From: Rahnella variigena
GTDB taxonomy: Bacteria; Pseudomonadota; Gammaproteobacteria; Enterobacterales; Enterobacteriaceae
Reading direction: 5' to 3'
Length of the DNA stretch: 64,000 nt
NCBI RefSeq assembly: GCF_003610915.1
Contig: NZ_NSDJ01000002.1
Coordinates: forward strand, 310,001 to 374,000
Shown: positions 41,881 through 53,086 of the stretch, piece by piece
Layout: every line of letters begins with the position of its first letter
Numbering within the stretch: the first letter of the stretch is position 1
Translations under genes and position numbers: made by a program
The notes under the pieces: generated by a model
Seen by the model: the letters and a program-made list of their open reading frames with translations, nothing else
What the model was told of the DNA's origin: nothing
Databases searched by the model: none

Positions 41881-44658
41881 ATGAGCAACAACGATCTGCT
41901 ATTGAGCCCGTTTACTTTACCGAATGGCACTGTGCTGAAAAATCGCATTCTGATGGCGCCAATGACCACCTGCACCGGCTTTTATGACGGCACCGTCACC
42001 AGCGAACTGGTCGAATACTACCGTGCCCGCGCCGGTAGCATCGGTACGGTGATTGTTGAATGCTGTTTTGTAGATGACAAAGGTCTGGCATTCCCGGGCG
42101 CCATCGGTATCGACAACGACGCTAAAATCGACGGACTGGCGAAAATCGCTGCCGCAGTGAAATCTCAGGGTTCAAAAGCCGTTCTGCAGATTTATCACGG
42201 CGGCCGCATGAGTGAGCCAAAACTGATCGGCGGCCAGCAGCCTGTCGCGCCAAGTGCATTAGCAGCACCGCGTGAAGGCGCAGCCACACCTGTCGCGCTG
42301 ACTGCAGAAGAAGTCGACGGCATGATCGCCAAATTTGGTGAAGGCGTGCGTCGTGCCATTGAAGCCGGTTTCGACGGCGTAGAAATCCACGGTGCCAATA
42401 CCTATCTTATCCAGCAATTCTTCTCTCCGAATTCCAACCAGCGTGACGACAAATGGGGCGGCAGCCGTGAAAATCGCGCACGCTTCCCGCTGGCAGTGCT
42501 GGACATTACGCATGAGATGGCGAAGAAATACGCCGACGACTCTTTCATTATTGGTTACCGTTTCTCTCCGGAAGAGCTGGAAGAACCGGGTATCCGTTTT
42601 GCTGACACCATGTACCTGCTGGAACAACTGGCGGCGCGCGGTCTGGATTATCTGCATTTCTCCCTCGGTTACTCGCTGCGTCCTTCCATTGTCGATACCA
42701 CGGATCCGACACCGCTGATCGACAAATACGTCGCAATGCGTTCCGACACACTGGCAAAAATTCCGGTGATGGGCGTGGGCGGCATCGTCAACAAATCCGA
42801 TGCGGATATGGCGCTGGAACACGGCTACGACATGATTGCTATCGGTAAAGCGTGTATCGCTTATCCGGACTGGACTGACCGTATCGCCGCCGATCAGAAA
42901 CTCGATCTGTTCATTGACAGCACACAACGCGAAGCGCTGACCATTCCTGAGCCGCTGTGGCGTTTCTCGCTGGTAGACGCGATGATCCGCGACATGAGCA
43001 TGACGTCGAAGAAATTCAAAGCCGGTGTGTTCCAGGAAAAAGTGCAGGCCCCTGCACATGAACTGGCGATCAGCGTGAGTCTTGAAACTGATCGCATTGC
43101 GGATATCGCGCTGGAAGCAGGTGCGGATCTGGATGTGGAATTCACCACCAGTTTTGAAATTATCCGTACCCGTATTCTGGACGCCAACAGCCCGCACGTT
43201 GATGCGGTGACTGGCGCGACCGAACAGAGCGAAGCGGTAAAAAAAGCGGTATCCAAAGCGATCGCTAAATCCTGCAAAGCGCAGTTGCTGGAAGAGGGCG
43301 GCAGTCTGAATGAGCCACAAAACTACGACGTTGTGGTGGTGGGCAGCGGCGGCGCAGGTCTGGCGGCGGCAATTCAGGCGTGTGACGAAGGGGCGAAAGT
43401 CCTGATTGTTGAGAAAATGTCTACCATTGGCGGTAACACCATTAAAGCGTCGGTTGGTATGAACGCCGCAGAAACCCGCTACCAGAAACTGAAAGGCATC
43501 GAAGACAGCAAAGAGCTGTTCTATCAGGAAACCCTTAAAGGCGGCCAGTTCAAAAACAATACTGTGTTGCTGAAAGAGTTCATCGAACGTGCGCCGCAGG
43601 CGGTGGAATGGCTGGCGGAGCACAATATTGAACTGAGCGACATCACCATTACCGGCGGGATGAGCATCGACCGTACGCACCGTCCGGCGGATCGCAGCGC
43701 AGTTGGCGGCTTCCTGATCAGCGGCCTGGTGAAGAATCTCAACAAACGCAACATCGACGTCATGCTCGACACTTCTGTCACTGAAATCCGTTATGCCGAT
43801 GGCGCGGTGCAGGGCGTGAATCTGCTCAATGATGAAAACGAAGTGCTGGTGGTTAACGCCAAAAGCGTCATTGTCGCTACCGGCGGTTTCAGCGCTAACC
43901 GCGACATGGTCGTGAAATATCGCCCTGAGCTGGACGGCTTTGTGACCACCAACCACAAAGGCGCGACCGGTAGCGGCATCGCCATTTTGCAAGATATCGG
44001 CGCTGGCACAGTTGATATGGGTGAAATCCAGATCCACCCGACCGTTGAACAAACGACGTCTTATCTGATTTCAGAAGCCATCCGTGGCGGCGGTGCGATT
44101 CTGGTCAGCCAGGCGGGCAAACGCTTCTTCAATGAAATGGAAACCCGCGACAAAGTCTCCGCGAACATTATCGCGCTGCCGGAGAAATTTGCTTACGTGG
44201 TGTTTGATGAGCAGGTGCGTCTGAACAACAAAGCGGCTGACGAATACATCGCCAAAGGATTTGTGATCAGCGGCAATTCACCACGCGAACTGGCGGCGAA
44301 ACTGGAGATGAACTCAGACGCCTTCCTGGCGACGCTGGAAAGCTATAACGTGGCCGTTGATAAGCAGGATGACGTGGAATTTGGTCGTCGCACCGCGCTG
44401 CGCCACCCAATCAATCAGGGGCCGTTCTATGCAATCCGTATCGCGCCGGGCGTGCATCACACCATGGGCGGCGTGACCATCAACACCGATACCTGCGTGC
44501 TGGATGCGCAGCAACAGATACTCGGCGGCGCATTTGCGGCGGGTGAAGTGGTCGGTGGTATCCACGGCGGTAACCGTATCGGCGGTAACGCCGTTGCAGA
44601 TATCATTATCTTCGGTATCCTTGCAGGACAAAACGCCGCGAAATTCGCGATGCGGTAA
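41881..44658 (+). CDS. Soluble NADH-dependent fumarate reductase, three-domain flavoprotein
   Basis: 925 aa with three flavin domains. Residues 1-365 are an OYE-like NADH:flavin oxidoreductase (LMAPMTT, IHGANTYLIQQFFSPNSNQRDD around H170, GVGGI). Residues about 385-465 are an FMN_bind domain with the flavinylation motif DAVTGAT (441-447; T447 is the expected covalent FMN site). Residues about 482-925 are a FAD-binding fumarate reductase (VVGSGGAGLAAA, HHTMGGVTIN, GGIHGGNRIGGNAV). No signal peptide, so cytoplasmic. The same architecture is the NADH:fumarate oxidoreductase characterised in Klebsiella pneumoniae. Electrons pass NADH, OYE-FMN, covalent FMN, FAD, fumarate. It reoxidises NADH without the membrane chain. 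The next gene, apbE, supplies the flavin transferase. Confidence 0.93.
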   Translation: MSNNDLLLSPFTLPNGTVLKNRILMAPMTTCTGFYDGTVTSELVEYYRARAGSIGTVIVECCFVDDKGLAFPGAIGIDNDAKIDGLAKIAAAVKSQGSKAVLQIYHGGRMSEPKLIGGQQPVAPSALAAPREGAATPVALTAEEVDGMIAKFGEGVRRAIEAGFDGVEIHGANTYLIQQFFSPNSNQRDDKWGGSRENRARFPLAVLDITHEMAKKYADDSFIIGYRFSPEELEEPGIRFADTMYLLEQLAARGLDYLHFSLGYSLRPSIVDTTDPTPLIDKYVAMRSDTLAKIPVMGVGGIVNKSDADMALEHGYDMIAIGKACIAYPDWTDRIAADQKLDLFIDSTQREALTIPEPLWRFSLVDAMIRDMSMTSKKFKAGVFQEKVQAPAHELAISVSLETDRIADIALEAGADLDVEFTTSFEIIRTRILDANSPHVDAVTGATEQSEAVKKAVSKAIAKSCKAQLLEEGGSLNEPQNYDVVVVGSGGAGLAAAIQACDEGAKVLIVEKMSTIGGNTIKASVGMNAAETRYQKLKGIEDSKELFYQETLKGGQFKNNTVLLKEFIERAPQAVEWLAEHNIELSDITITGGMSIDRTHRPADRSAVGGFLISGLVKNLNKRNIDVMLDTSVTEIRYADGAVQGVNLLNDENEVLVVNAKSVIVATGGFSANRDMVVKYRPELDGFVTTNHKGATGSGIAILQDIGAGTVDMGEIQIHPTVEQTTSYLISEAIRGGGAILVSQAGKRFFNEMETRDKVSANIIALPEKFAYVVFDEQVRLNNKAADEYIAKGFVISGNSPRELAAKLEMNSDAFLATLESYNVAVDKQDDVEFGRRTALRHPINQGPFYAIRIAPGVHHTMGGVTINTDTCVLDAQQQILGGAFAAGEVVGGIHGGNRIGGNAVADIIIFGILAGQNAAKFAMR

Positions 44659-44681
44659 CCGTTTATCACCAAGGTAATACA

Positions 44682-45644
44682 ATGACGCCAGACGATCGTG
44701 TTTATGCTTATTCCGCTGTTTTGATGGGTTCGCCCATTCTTCTTAAGCTGTTTGAACATAACGAGAGTCTGGCGTCTGGCGTTTTCAGGCTGATCAAACA
44801 TCAGGAAAACACCTTCACGGTGAACCGTCCGCACTCCGATATCATGGCGATTAACCATGCCGCAGGACGTGACCCTGTCACTGTCAGCCCACCGGTGTTT
44901 GAGTTAATCCGTCGCGCTAAAGCCATCAGTTGTCTGCCCGACAGCAGTTTCAATTTCACTATCGGCCCGCTGGTTAAACGCTGGAAAATCGGCTTTAGCG
45001 GTCACAGCATTCCGGCGGCTCAGGATCTCCAGACGCTGCTGGCGCTGACAAATCCTGAAGATGTGATCCTTGATGAACAAACCCGCTCGGTGTTTCTGCA
45101 ACAGGCAGGAATGGAGATTGACCTTGGCGCGATTGCTAAAGGTTATATTGCCGATGTGGTGCGTGATTATCTGCGTGAACAGCAGGTTGAGAACGCGTTA
45201 ATCAATCTGGGCGGGAACGTACAGACGTTAGGTGCCGGTGCGGATGGAGCGTGGGCAATTGGCCTGAAAAAACCGTTTTCCGAGCCGGATACGCTGATTG
45301 GGGTAATCAACGTTATCGGTAAATCGGTCGTGACGTCTGGTATTTACGAACGTTATTTCGAGCTGGAGGGTCACTGTTATCACCATATTCTCGATCCGAA
45401 AACCGGCTATCCGCTGGATAACGAATTGCTCAGCGTAACCATTATTTCAGAAGATTCGATAGACGGGGATATCTGGACAACGTTGCTGTACGGAATGGGC
45501 GTGGAGAAAAGTCTGGCGTATCTGAAGCAGATACCGCACATCGAGGCGATTTTTGTCACCCGCGACGGGCAGATTGTTTTGTCATCTCAGCGGCAGTTTA
45601 CCTTCACGCCGCTGGATGACAGTTACCGTGTCACAATTTACTGA
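44682..45644 (+). CDS. apbE: Cytoplasmic ApbE FMN transferase
   Basis: 320 aa. ApbE family: transfers FMN from FAD to Ser/Thr of FMN_bind proteins. Motifs: MEIDLGAIAKGYIADVV (Mg and FAD binding), NLGGNVQTLG, SVVTSGIYERYF and HHILDPKTGYPLDNELLSVTII. Most ApbE proteins are exported lipoproteins, but here no signal peptide or lipobox is seen, which fits a cytoplasmic partner. It lies 24 bases after the reductase gene and is its evident maturase. The 3' end overlaps the convergent response regulator gene by 7 bases. Confidence 0.94.
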   Translation: MTPDDRVYAYSAVLMGSPILLKLFEHNESLASGVFRLIKHQENTFTVNRPHSDIMAINHAAGRDPVTVSPPVFELIRRAKAISCLPDSSFNFTIGPLVKRWKIGFSGHSIPAAQDLQTLLALTNPEDVILDEQTRSVFLQQAGMEIDLGAIAKGYIADVVRDYLREQQVENALINLGGNVQTLGAGADGAWAIGLKKPFSEPDTLIGVINVIGKSVVTSGIYERYFELEGHCYHHILDPKTGYPLDNELLSVTIISEDSIDGDIWTTLLYGMGVEKSLAYLKQIPHIEAIFVTRDGQIVLSSQRQFTFTPLDDSYRVTIY

Positions 45645-46357
45645 CAATACTGTTTTAACAGCGAATAGTGATCGGCCTGCAAACGGTAGCGGTAAACCGG
45701 GCGGCCGGTGACACCGTAGTGAATGCTGGTAAACAGAATGTTCATCTGCGCCAGCCAGATCAGGTATTTACGGCACGATACCCGCGAAATATTCACCGAA
45801 CTGGCCAGTTCATCCGTGGAGAATTCCATGGTCGGATGGGCATCAATCCACTGACACAACGTGCGCAATGTCTGCGGCGTTAAACCTTTCGGCAGCTTTT
45901 TGGTGTCCGCAGCGGCAGGATTACTGCCGTGGATCAACCGGTCAACGTCAGACTGCTCGTAATACTGCTGATTATCCATCAGCGTTTTTTTCTGCTGCCA
46001 GCCGGTCAGCGCTTCCTCAAAACGGGAAAACTGGAACGGTTTGATCAGATAATCCACCACGCCATAATTGAGCGACTTCTTGATGGTTTCCGCATCAGCA
46101 GCTGAGGAAATCACAATCACGTCGATTGGCCGGCGGGCGTTGCGCAGTTCAGGCAGTAAATCCAGCCCGTTGTCCTGCTGCATATACACGTCGAGCAGAA
46201 TCAGGTCGATAGAAAGCTCTGAATTCAGAACCAGATCTTTCGCCTGTTGCAGCGTCGATGCCGTACCGCAGCACGTAAAACCTTCTATCTGGCCAACATA
46301 ACAGCGGTTCAGCTCTGCTACCATGGCATCGTCGTCAACTATCAGCACATTGATCAA
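45638..46357 (-). CDS. Response regulator, DcuR/CitB family
   Basis: 239 aa. Receiver domain: acidic pocket VDDD (8-10), phospho-acceptor D56 (LILLDVYM), switch region S84-S85 and K106 (IKPF). The C-terminal HTH of the CitB/DcuR group is at about 165-215 (FSTDELASSVNISRVSCRKYLIWLA). Start overlaps the kinase stop by four bases, so the two are made together. By position it should control the reductase-apbE and transporter-fumarase operons in reply to external C4-dicarboxylate or citrate; direct proof is lacking. Confidence 0.9.
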   Translation of the reverse strand: MINVLIVDDDAMVAELNRCYVGQIEGFTCCGTASTLQQAKDLVLNSELSIDLILLDVYMQQDNGLDLLPELRNARRPIDVIVISSAADAETIKKSLNYGVVDYLIKPFQFSRFEEALTGWQQKKTLMDNQQYYEQSDVDRLIHGSNPAAADTKKLPKGLTPQTLRTLCQWIDAHPTMEFSTDELASSVNISRVSCRKYLIWLAQMNILFTSIHYGVTGRPVYRYRLQADHYSLLKQYCQ

Positions 46358-47973
46358 GAACTTGTCCTCTCCGCATCCCAGGGAAGTTGTACAAAAAATT
46401 GGGTGTAAACGTCAGGCTCTGATTCGACATTAATCGAACCGCCCAGGCTTTCGACCTGCTGTTTAGCCAGGAACAGGCCCATACCGCGTTGATCGCCTTT
46501 TGACGACACCCCTTTTTCAAAAATGGTTTCAATATTTTCCGGCTGAATGCCCGGACCATCGTCACTCACGATGCACGCCAGCTGTCCGTTCTGATAATGC
46601 AGCAACACGCTGACTTCACCATCAGGCTGCTCACCGAGTGCGTCCAGCGCGTTTTCAATCAGATTGCCGAGCACGGTGATCAGCGCAGCCACCTGATCTT
46701 CATTATTGTTGTCCGGCAACAGGCTGTCATCGCTGAGCGTCAGCAAATGCCGGGTATCAGACGCGCGGTTAATTTTGCTCAGCAGGAAACCGGCAATCAC
46801 CGGAGATTTAATTTTCAACAGCAGGGAACCGATTTCCGCCTGATAATTATTGGCCGTTTTGAGGATGTAATCCTCAAGTTGCGCGTAACTTTTCATATGC
46901 AGCAATCCGAGGATCACGTGCAGCTTGTTCATAAATTCATGCGATCTTTCACGCAACGAATCGGCATAGTTTACCATGCCGCTCAGACGCTGCATTAACT
47001 GGCTGACCTCGGTTTTATCCCTGAAGGTACAGATGGCGCCAATAATCACGCCATTATTGCGTACCGGCACCGTGTTGCTGAGCAGTAAACGGCCTTTGAA
47101 ATTGATCTCTTCGTCACGGCGCGGCACACCGGTATTCACCACGTCCCGCAGATTGGCGATCAGCGGCAGAGTGCTTTCATCCGGTGTCACGTCTTTAGCG
47201 GTTTCCTGAAATATTTGCCGGGCTGTCTGGTTAATCAGCGTGACATGCGCCAGATCGTCTACGGCGATTACGCCTTCTTTGATCGACTGCAACATCGCCT
47301 GACGCTGTTCGAACAGCGTCGAAATTTCATAAGGTTCCAGCCCGAACAGGATGCGTTTGAGCATTCGCACCAGACAATACGTGCCAAGTGCGCCGACAAT
47401 GATGCCGAACAGCACCGTCCACAAAATACTCCAGCGGCTCTTATTGATTTGCTCGGTGACTTTGACCAGCGAAATCCCGATAGCAACCACGCCGATTTGT
47501 TTGTGATTATTGTCGTAGACCGGCGTGAAAACCCGCAGCGCTTCATCGAGCGTGCCTTTATTGATTGAGACGTTCTCTTTGCCGAGCAGTGCCGGATTGA
47601 TGTCATCGCCGATAAAATGATGACTGATCACATCCGCATTCGGATGCGAATAACGGATGCCGTCCATATTGGTGACTACGATAAACAGCAGATCGTTACG
47701 TTTTTGGACGGAGCTGGCGATCGGCTGAATGATATTGCTGTCAGGCGGCAGAAGCAGGGCGCGTTTGGTTTCCGGCAGATCCGCCATGGTGCGGGCCACG
47801 GCCAGCGCTTTATCTTTCACACCGTCGCGGGCGGTATCACTGACTTGCACAAAATACAGCATATGCACGACCAGCAACACGGAAGCTATCACCGCGCTGA
47901 CCATCAGAATGACCGATGTGCTGAGTTTCATGGGGTGCTTGCGCACGGGATGGCGTTGCTGCGAGTCGCTCAT
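46354..47973 (-). CDS. Sensor histidine kinase, DcuS/CitA family
   Basis: 539 aa from ATG 47973 (starts upstream to 48072 are possible but have poor signals). Layout: cytoplasmic basic N-terminus, TM1 (STSVILMVSAVIASVLLVVHMLY), periplasmic CitAP-PAS sensor (about 45-165, with IRYSHPNADVISHHFIGDD), TM2 (WSILWTVLFGIIVGALGTYCLV), cytoplasmic PAS (EGVIAVDDLAHVTLINQTARQIF), the H-box SHEFMNKLHVILGLLHM, and an HATPase with N (LIENALDAL), DDGPGI and GMGLFL. The sensor motif fits binding of carboxylates such as fumarate, malate or citrate. Pairs with the response regulator just downstream. Confidence 0.92.
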   Translation of the reverse strand: MSDSQQRHPVRKHPMKLSTSVILMVSAVIASVLLVVHMLYFVQVSDTARDGVKDKALAVARTMADLPETKRALLLPPDSNIIQPIASSVQKRNDLLFIVVTNMDGIRYSHPNADVISHHFIGDDINPALLGKENVSINKGTLDEALRVFTPVYDNNHKQIGVVAIGISLVKVTEQINKSRWSILWTVLFGIIVGALGTYCLVRMLKRILFGLEPYEISTLFEQRQAMLQSIKEGVIAVDDLAHVTLINQTARQIFQETAKDVTPDESTLPLIANLRDVVNTGVPRRDEEINFKGRLLLSNTVPVRNNGVIIGAICTFRDKTEVSQLMQRLSGMVNYADSLRERSHEFMNKLHVILGLLHMKSYAQLEDYILKTANNYQAEIGSLLLKIKSPVIAGFLLSKINRASDTRHLLTLSDDSLLPDNNNEDQVAALITVLGNLIENALDALGEQPDGEVSVLLHYQNGQLACIVSDDGPGIQPENIETIFEKGVSSKGDQRGMGLFLAKQQVESLGGSINVESEPDVYTQFFVQLPWDAERTSS

Positions 47974-48158
47974 GGGATGGGAGCCCCGGAAAAAGAGCCA
48001 AATGCTCATTGATGATTTTGACAGTTCGCGTTGTTCGTCCGGCGGCCTGGCGTTGAACACTGCGTGAACCATCCCTGTTCACGCATAATGATATGACTAT
48101 TTGTCTGATATTTCCGCTATTTAATACTTTCAAAAGTGGGATTCACGGGGAATCTTCA

Positions 48159-49811
<1,653 letters not shown>

Positions 49812-49857
49812 TTATTGTTATTTGAGGTTATTGTTGAAAGGGCAGTTTATTTTTATT

Positions 49858-51249
49858 TTAAAGGTTATTAACTGTTTGTGGTGCTACCTTTCGTCCGGAA
49901 TTATTGTCGTTTTCAGTTTTTCTTTTATCCAGTTCGGATTTAATTTTCTCATAATTATCATCGAGCCGGTAATAACACCCTATCCAGAACATTGAGCAGA
50001 GAATAAGGGCAGCAGGGATATACAGATAACAGGCTTTGATGGCCAAAAGTGCCTGCGGGTTTTGCGCATGGTTAGCGACATACCCGCCCGCAGAGAGCAG
50101 GATGCCGCTGATTGCGCCTGCGCCAGCCATAGCCACCTTACCGAGGAATCCATTAATGGAGGTCAATATGCCTGCGGTGTTAATACCGGTTTTCCATTCG
50201 CCATAATCGACAGGATCAGCCTGCATTGAAAAATAGATCGCCGTGCGTTGCCCCGCACCAATTGATAATATTGTTGCCCCTGCAAGTAAGCCTGTAATGG
50301 CGCTGCCGGAAAATATCATAACTATCATGCCGGCTAAGTTAATCGCGCAGGATAATAAATAAACGTGCCGCTTTTTCATTCTCGCTGCCATAAAGGGCAC
50401 GGTTAATGTGCCTAATAACGGAACAAAGGTTGAAATACCTGCAGCAATAGCAGTGATATTTGGATCACCGACATAATAATTAAAGAAATAGACCAGCGCG
50501 CCAGTCTGGAAAAAGAAAGCGCCCCACATCAGGAAAATATTAACGGCAAAAACAAACCACGGACGGTTATGTCGCAGACTGGTCCACGCCCGGCTAAGGG
50601 TCATTCTTTCGTTATGCACGTTGATGCTTTCTTTGACGTTGGCAAAGCTCAGTAGCAGGAAAAAGATGGCAATCCCGCCGAAGATCATCGCGGTATACAG
50701 GAAGCCGGACTGCTGATTGCCGTTGCCGAGCGAATGAACCAGCGGCAGGGTGGCGACGGCCACAATGGTTGAGCCAAGCGATCCCATGACAATACGCACC
50801 GCTGAAAGTGTGGTGCGTTCTCTCGAATCATTGGTGATAAAAGGCAGCATGGCGCAGAAGGGGATATTCACCAGCGTGTAAAGGAATGAGAGGCACAGAT
50901 AGGTCAGGAATGCATACCAGAGTTTGCCTGTCAGACCGAAATCCGGGACATAAAATGCCATCACGCATAACAACCCAAAGGGCACTGCGCCAATCAGCAG
51001 ATAAGGACGGCAGCGTCCCCAGCGGGTATAAGTGTTGTCGATCACCAGTCCCATCAGGACATCGGCGACACCATCCACCAGCCGCGTGACTAAAAACATC
51101 AGTCCGGCGTAGTAGGCGGGCAATCCCATAATGTCGGTATAGAAGAACATCAGATAGAGCGAGATCATTTGCCAGACGAGGTTACAGGACAAATCTGCGA
51201 TCCCATATCCCAGGCGTTGCCGCCACAGGGAAAATGTTGTGTTTTGCAT
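49858..51249 (-). CDS. GPH-family sugar symporter
   Basis: 463 aa, 12 membrane helices. Signature motifs of the glycoside-pentoside-hexuronide family: YGIADLSCNLVWQM, RLVDGVADVLMG, NTYTRWGRCRPYLL (D..T..WGR.RP) and GEWKTGINTAGI. Acidic residues in helices 2 and 4 (D of LVDG and VIDN) bind the coupling cation in MelB. Placed between glycosidase and porin genes, so it should take up the glycoside or its products with Na+ or H+. Closest in style to YicJ and rhamnoside transporters. Confidence 0.9.
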   Translation of the reverse strand: MQNTTFSLWRQRLGYGIADLSCNLVWQMISLYLMFFYTDIMGLPAYYAGLMFLVTRLVDGVADVLMGLVIDNTYTRWGRCRPYLLIGAVPFGLLCVMAFYVPDFGLTGKLWYAFLTYLCLSFLYTLVNIPFCAMLPFITNDSRERTTLSAVRIVMGSLGSTIVAVATLPLVHSLGNGNQQSGFLYTAMIFGGIAIFFLLLSFANVKESINVHNERMTLSRAWTSLRHNRPWFVFAVNIFLMWGAFFFQTGALVYFFNYYVGDPNITAIAAGISTFVPLLGTLTVPFMAARMKKRHVYLLSCAINLAGMIVMIFSGSAITGLLAGATILSIGAGQRTAIYFSMQADPVDYGEWKTGINTAGILTSINGFLGKVAMAGAGAISGILLSAGGYVANHAQNPQALLAIKACYLYIPAALILCSMFWIGCYYRLDDNYEKIKSELDKRKTENDNNSGRKVAPQTVNNL

Positions 51250-51294
51250 GGTTTATTCTCTTCAGGGTGGAGGTTATTGTTATTTTTTAAAACG

Positions 51295-52869
51295 TTATAA
51301 CCCGTATTTGCGAATGAAATAAGCGGGGGTACAGCTCCATGCATGACAGTAGCTGTTAATCAGTTTGCTGCCATACGGAGAAAAGTCAGGGCGTTTCGGG
51401 TCATATAATTCCCAGAACGTATCCGCACCGGCCTGAACCATGCCGCCCCAATAATTTTTTATTTCCTGCACTGCGCGGCTTGTCTGCCCTACGCTTATCA
51501 GTGCATCAATGAAATGGTGCATCATGTAGGGGGTATTCATGCCGGTCTCCGGTGGTGTGGTCAGCAGATTCGCCATGATGCGGGCACGAAATTCCTCTTC
51601 CCCCACACCAGCCAGCACCAGCCAGACCTGAGAGGCACAGGAGATTTGCGCCTGAGTGCCGCTGACAAAAAAGCCTTTTTCTTCGTCCCACAGTTCATTT
51701 CTGGCCGCCGCATCCAGACGTCCGATTTGCTGATCCAACCAGGCGACACGGGGGTGATCACATCGCTGCGCCAGTTCCCGCCCTTTTTTAAGGCAGTAAA
51801 TCAGCACGCCCTGTGCAGGCGCTTGTTTATTCAGTGATTCATGCCAGTCGATAAATGCCCACCAGTCTTCGCTGTCGTGCAGAATGCCATTTTTGCCGAC
51901 ACGTTCAAGAGCTAGTTCCATCTGCCGTACTGCGGTTGGCCAGAGGTCATTCTGGGTCGTCAGGTCGTCCGTTGCCTCTATGTAGTCGGCGAGCGTTGCG
52001 ACAAAAAAGAGGGCGTAATCAAGTAAAAAAGTATCGTCTGCGATGATCTCGGGTTTCATAAACAAGTTCGATGAAACCATGCCATCTTCACGGGTCACTC
52101 CTGCGAACAAATACAGGCAGCGCCTGACCAGATCGTTCTGGCCGTAGGTCTGGTAATTGACCAGCGCCTGCAACCGTAAATCACCCAGCCATAACCTGCG
52201 GTCACGTTTTGGGCCGTCTTCAAACACCTCCTGCATACAATTACGTAAGGTAAGTACGCTGACCTGATCGATCTGACCCAGCAGGGCATCCGGATGGTTC
52301 AGATTTTCAAGTGCGGAGGGATCTGCTGACGTCACCGTCATGAGATGAATGTCGCTAAGGCGCAGCGAAAATTTAGCAGAGGTCGATATCACTTTAATTT
52401 TGACGTAGCGGCAGCAATAGCGGCGGGGCAAACGGACATGCGCGGGCAACACATCCAGATAGAGATCTTCCTGTTGCAACCAGCTACTGCTAAGCCAGCC
52501 ATCATAGTCACTGAAGGGTTCGGCGATTTCCGCAGGTGTTTCACCAAAAATGAATTGCAGATGGGCCGGGGCGTCAGGCGGGCTTCCGGCGGCCTCACAG
52601 CGCAGGCTGAAGTAACCGACGCAATGCGTTCCGAAATCGACAACGATTTCTTCCCCCGGACCGAATTCCCGGTTTGCCAGTCCGGCCGGCGTACCGCAGG
52701 AATCGGTGCGCCAGCCGTGGATCTGCGAGGCATCGGGGACAGCATTTACCAGACTTAACGCCGGACAGCGATGCTGTTGCAACGCAGGTACGAGGCTGGC
52801 TGCGGTAGAAAGAAAGTGGGTGTTGCGCTGAAAAATCACTTCGCTGTTTTTTTGAATTCCCTGGGACAT
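51295..52869 (-). CDS. GH78-like alpha-L-rhamnosidase
   Basis: 524 aa from ATG 52869 (AGGAA before it; an ATG at 52911 has no ribosome site). An N-terminal beta-sandwich (to about 190) leads to a six-hairpin (alpha/alpha)6 domain. The motif FEDGPKRDRRLWLGDLR holds the acidic residues typical of GH78 (consensus E.GP.RDR..W.GD), and the end SYCHAWSCTPAYFIRKYG is the HAWS element. No signal peptide, so it cleaves imported glycosides in the cytoplasm. Shorter than classical rhamnosidases (about 700-900 aa) because accessory modules are lacking. Other unsaturated or 6-deoxy sugars are possible substrates. Confidence 0.82.
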   Translation of the reverse strand: MSQGIQKNSEVIFQRNTHFLSTAASLVPALQQHRCPALSLVNAVPDASQIHGWRTDSCGTPAGLANREFGPGEEIVVDFGTHCVGYFSLRCEAAGSPPDAPAHLQFIFGETPAEIAEPFSDYDGWLSSSWLQQEDLYLDVLPAHVRLPRRYCCRYVKIKVISTSAKFSLRLSDIHLMTVTSADPSALENLNHPDALLGQIDQVSVLTLRNCMQEVFEDGPKRDRRLWLGDLRLQALVNYQTYGQNDLVRRCLYLFAGVTREDGMVSSNLFMKPEIIADDTFLLDYALFFVATLADYIEATDDLTTQNDLWPTAVRQMELALERVGKNGILHDSEDWWAFIDWHESLNKQAPAQGVLIYCLKKGRELAQRCDHPRVAWLDQQIGRLDAAARNELWDEEKGFFVSGTQAQISCASQVWLVLAGVGEEEFRARIMANLLTTPPETGMNTPYMMHHFIDALISVGQTSRAVQEIKNYWGGMVQAGADTFWELYDPKRPDFSPYGSKLINSYCHAWSCTPAYFIRKYGL

Positions 52870-52943
52870 GCCTGATTCCTGATCGATATTGTGGTGGCAA
52901 TCAGTGTGCACCCGGCGGGAGCGGCCAGCTATTCTGAGATTGC

Positions 52944-52972
52944 CAGCCAGAGGGCAGGGATGGCAGCCAGAG
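52944..52972. promoter_or_regulatory. Direct-repeat operator for the AraC regulator
   Basis: CAGCCAGAG occurs at 52944-52952 and 52964-52972, 20 bp apart (two helical turns), in the divergent region between glycosidase and AraC genes. AraC-type proteins often bind such direct repeats. Confidence 0.5.
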
Positions 52973-53086
52973 TGGGGTAGTTAAGGTAATGATCACAAAT
53001 TCCGAAAACAGATTCGCCGCCCTGAAGGCAATAATTTATGTTGGCTGCCTGCCCGGATATGTTAACGAAAAGAGATAACGTGCCCT

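Noticed and set aside
42259-44052. 597-codon open frame on the - strand inside the fumarate reductase gene
   Set aside because: Lies opposite a conserved three-domain enzyme, has low-complexity His/Phe/Arg-rich composition and no family motifs; it is a codon-bias shadow.
52983-52998. CRP-like site (ATGATCACA) before the glycosidase operon
   Set aside because: Only the TCACA half is good; the other half matches two of five positions.
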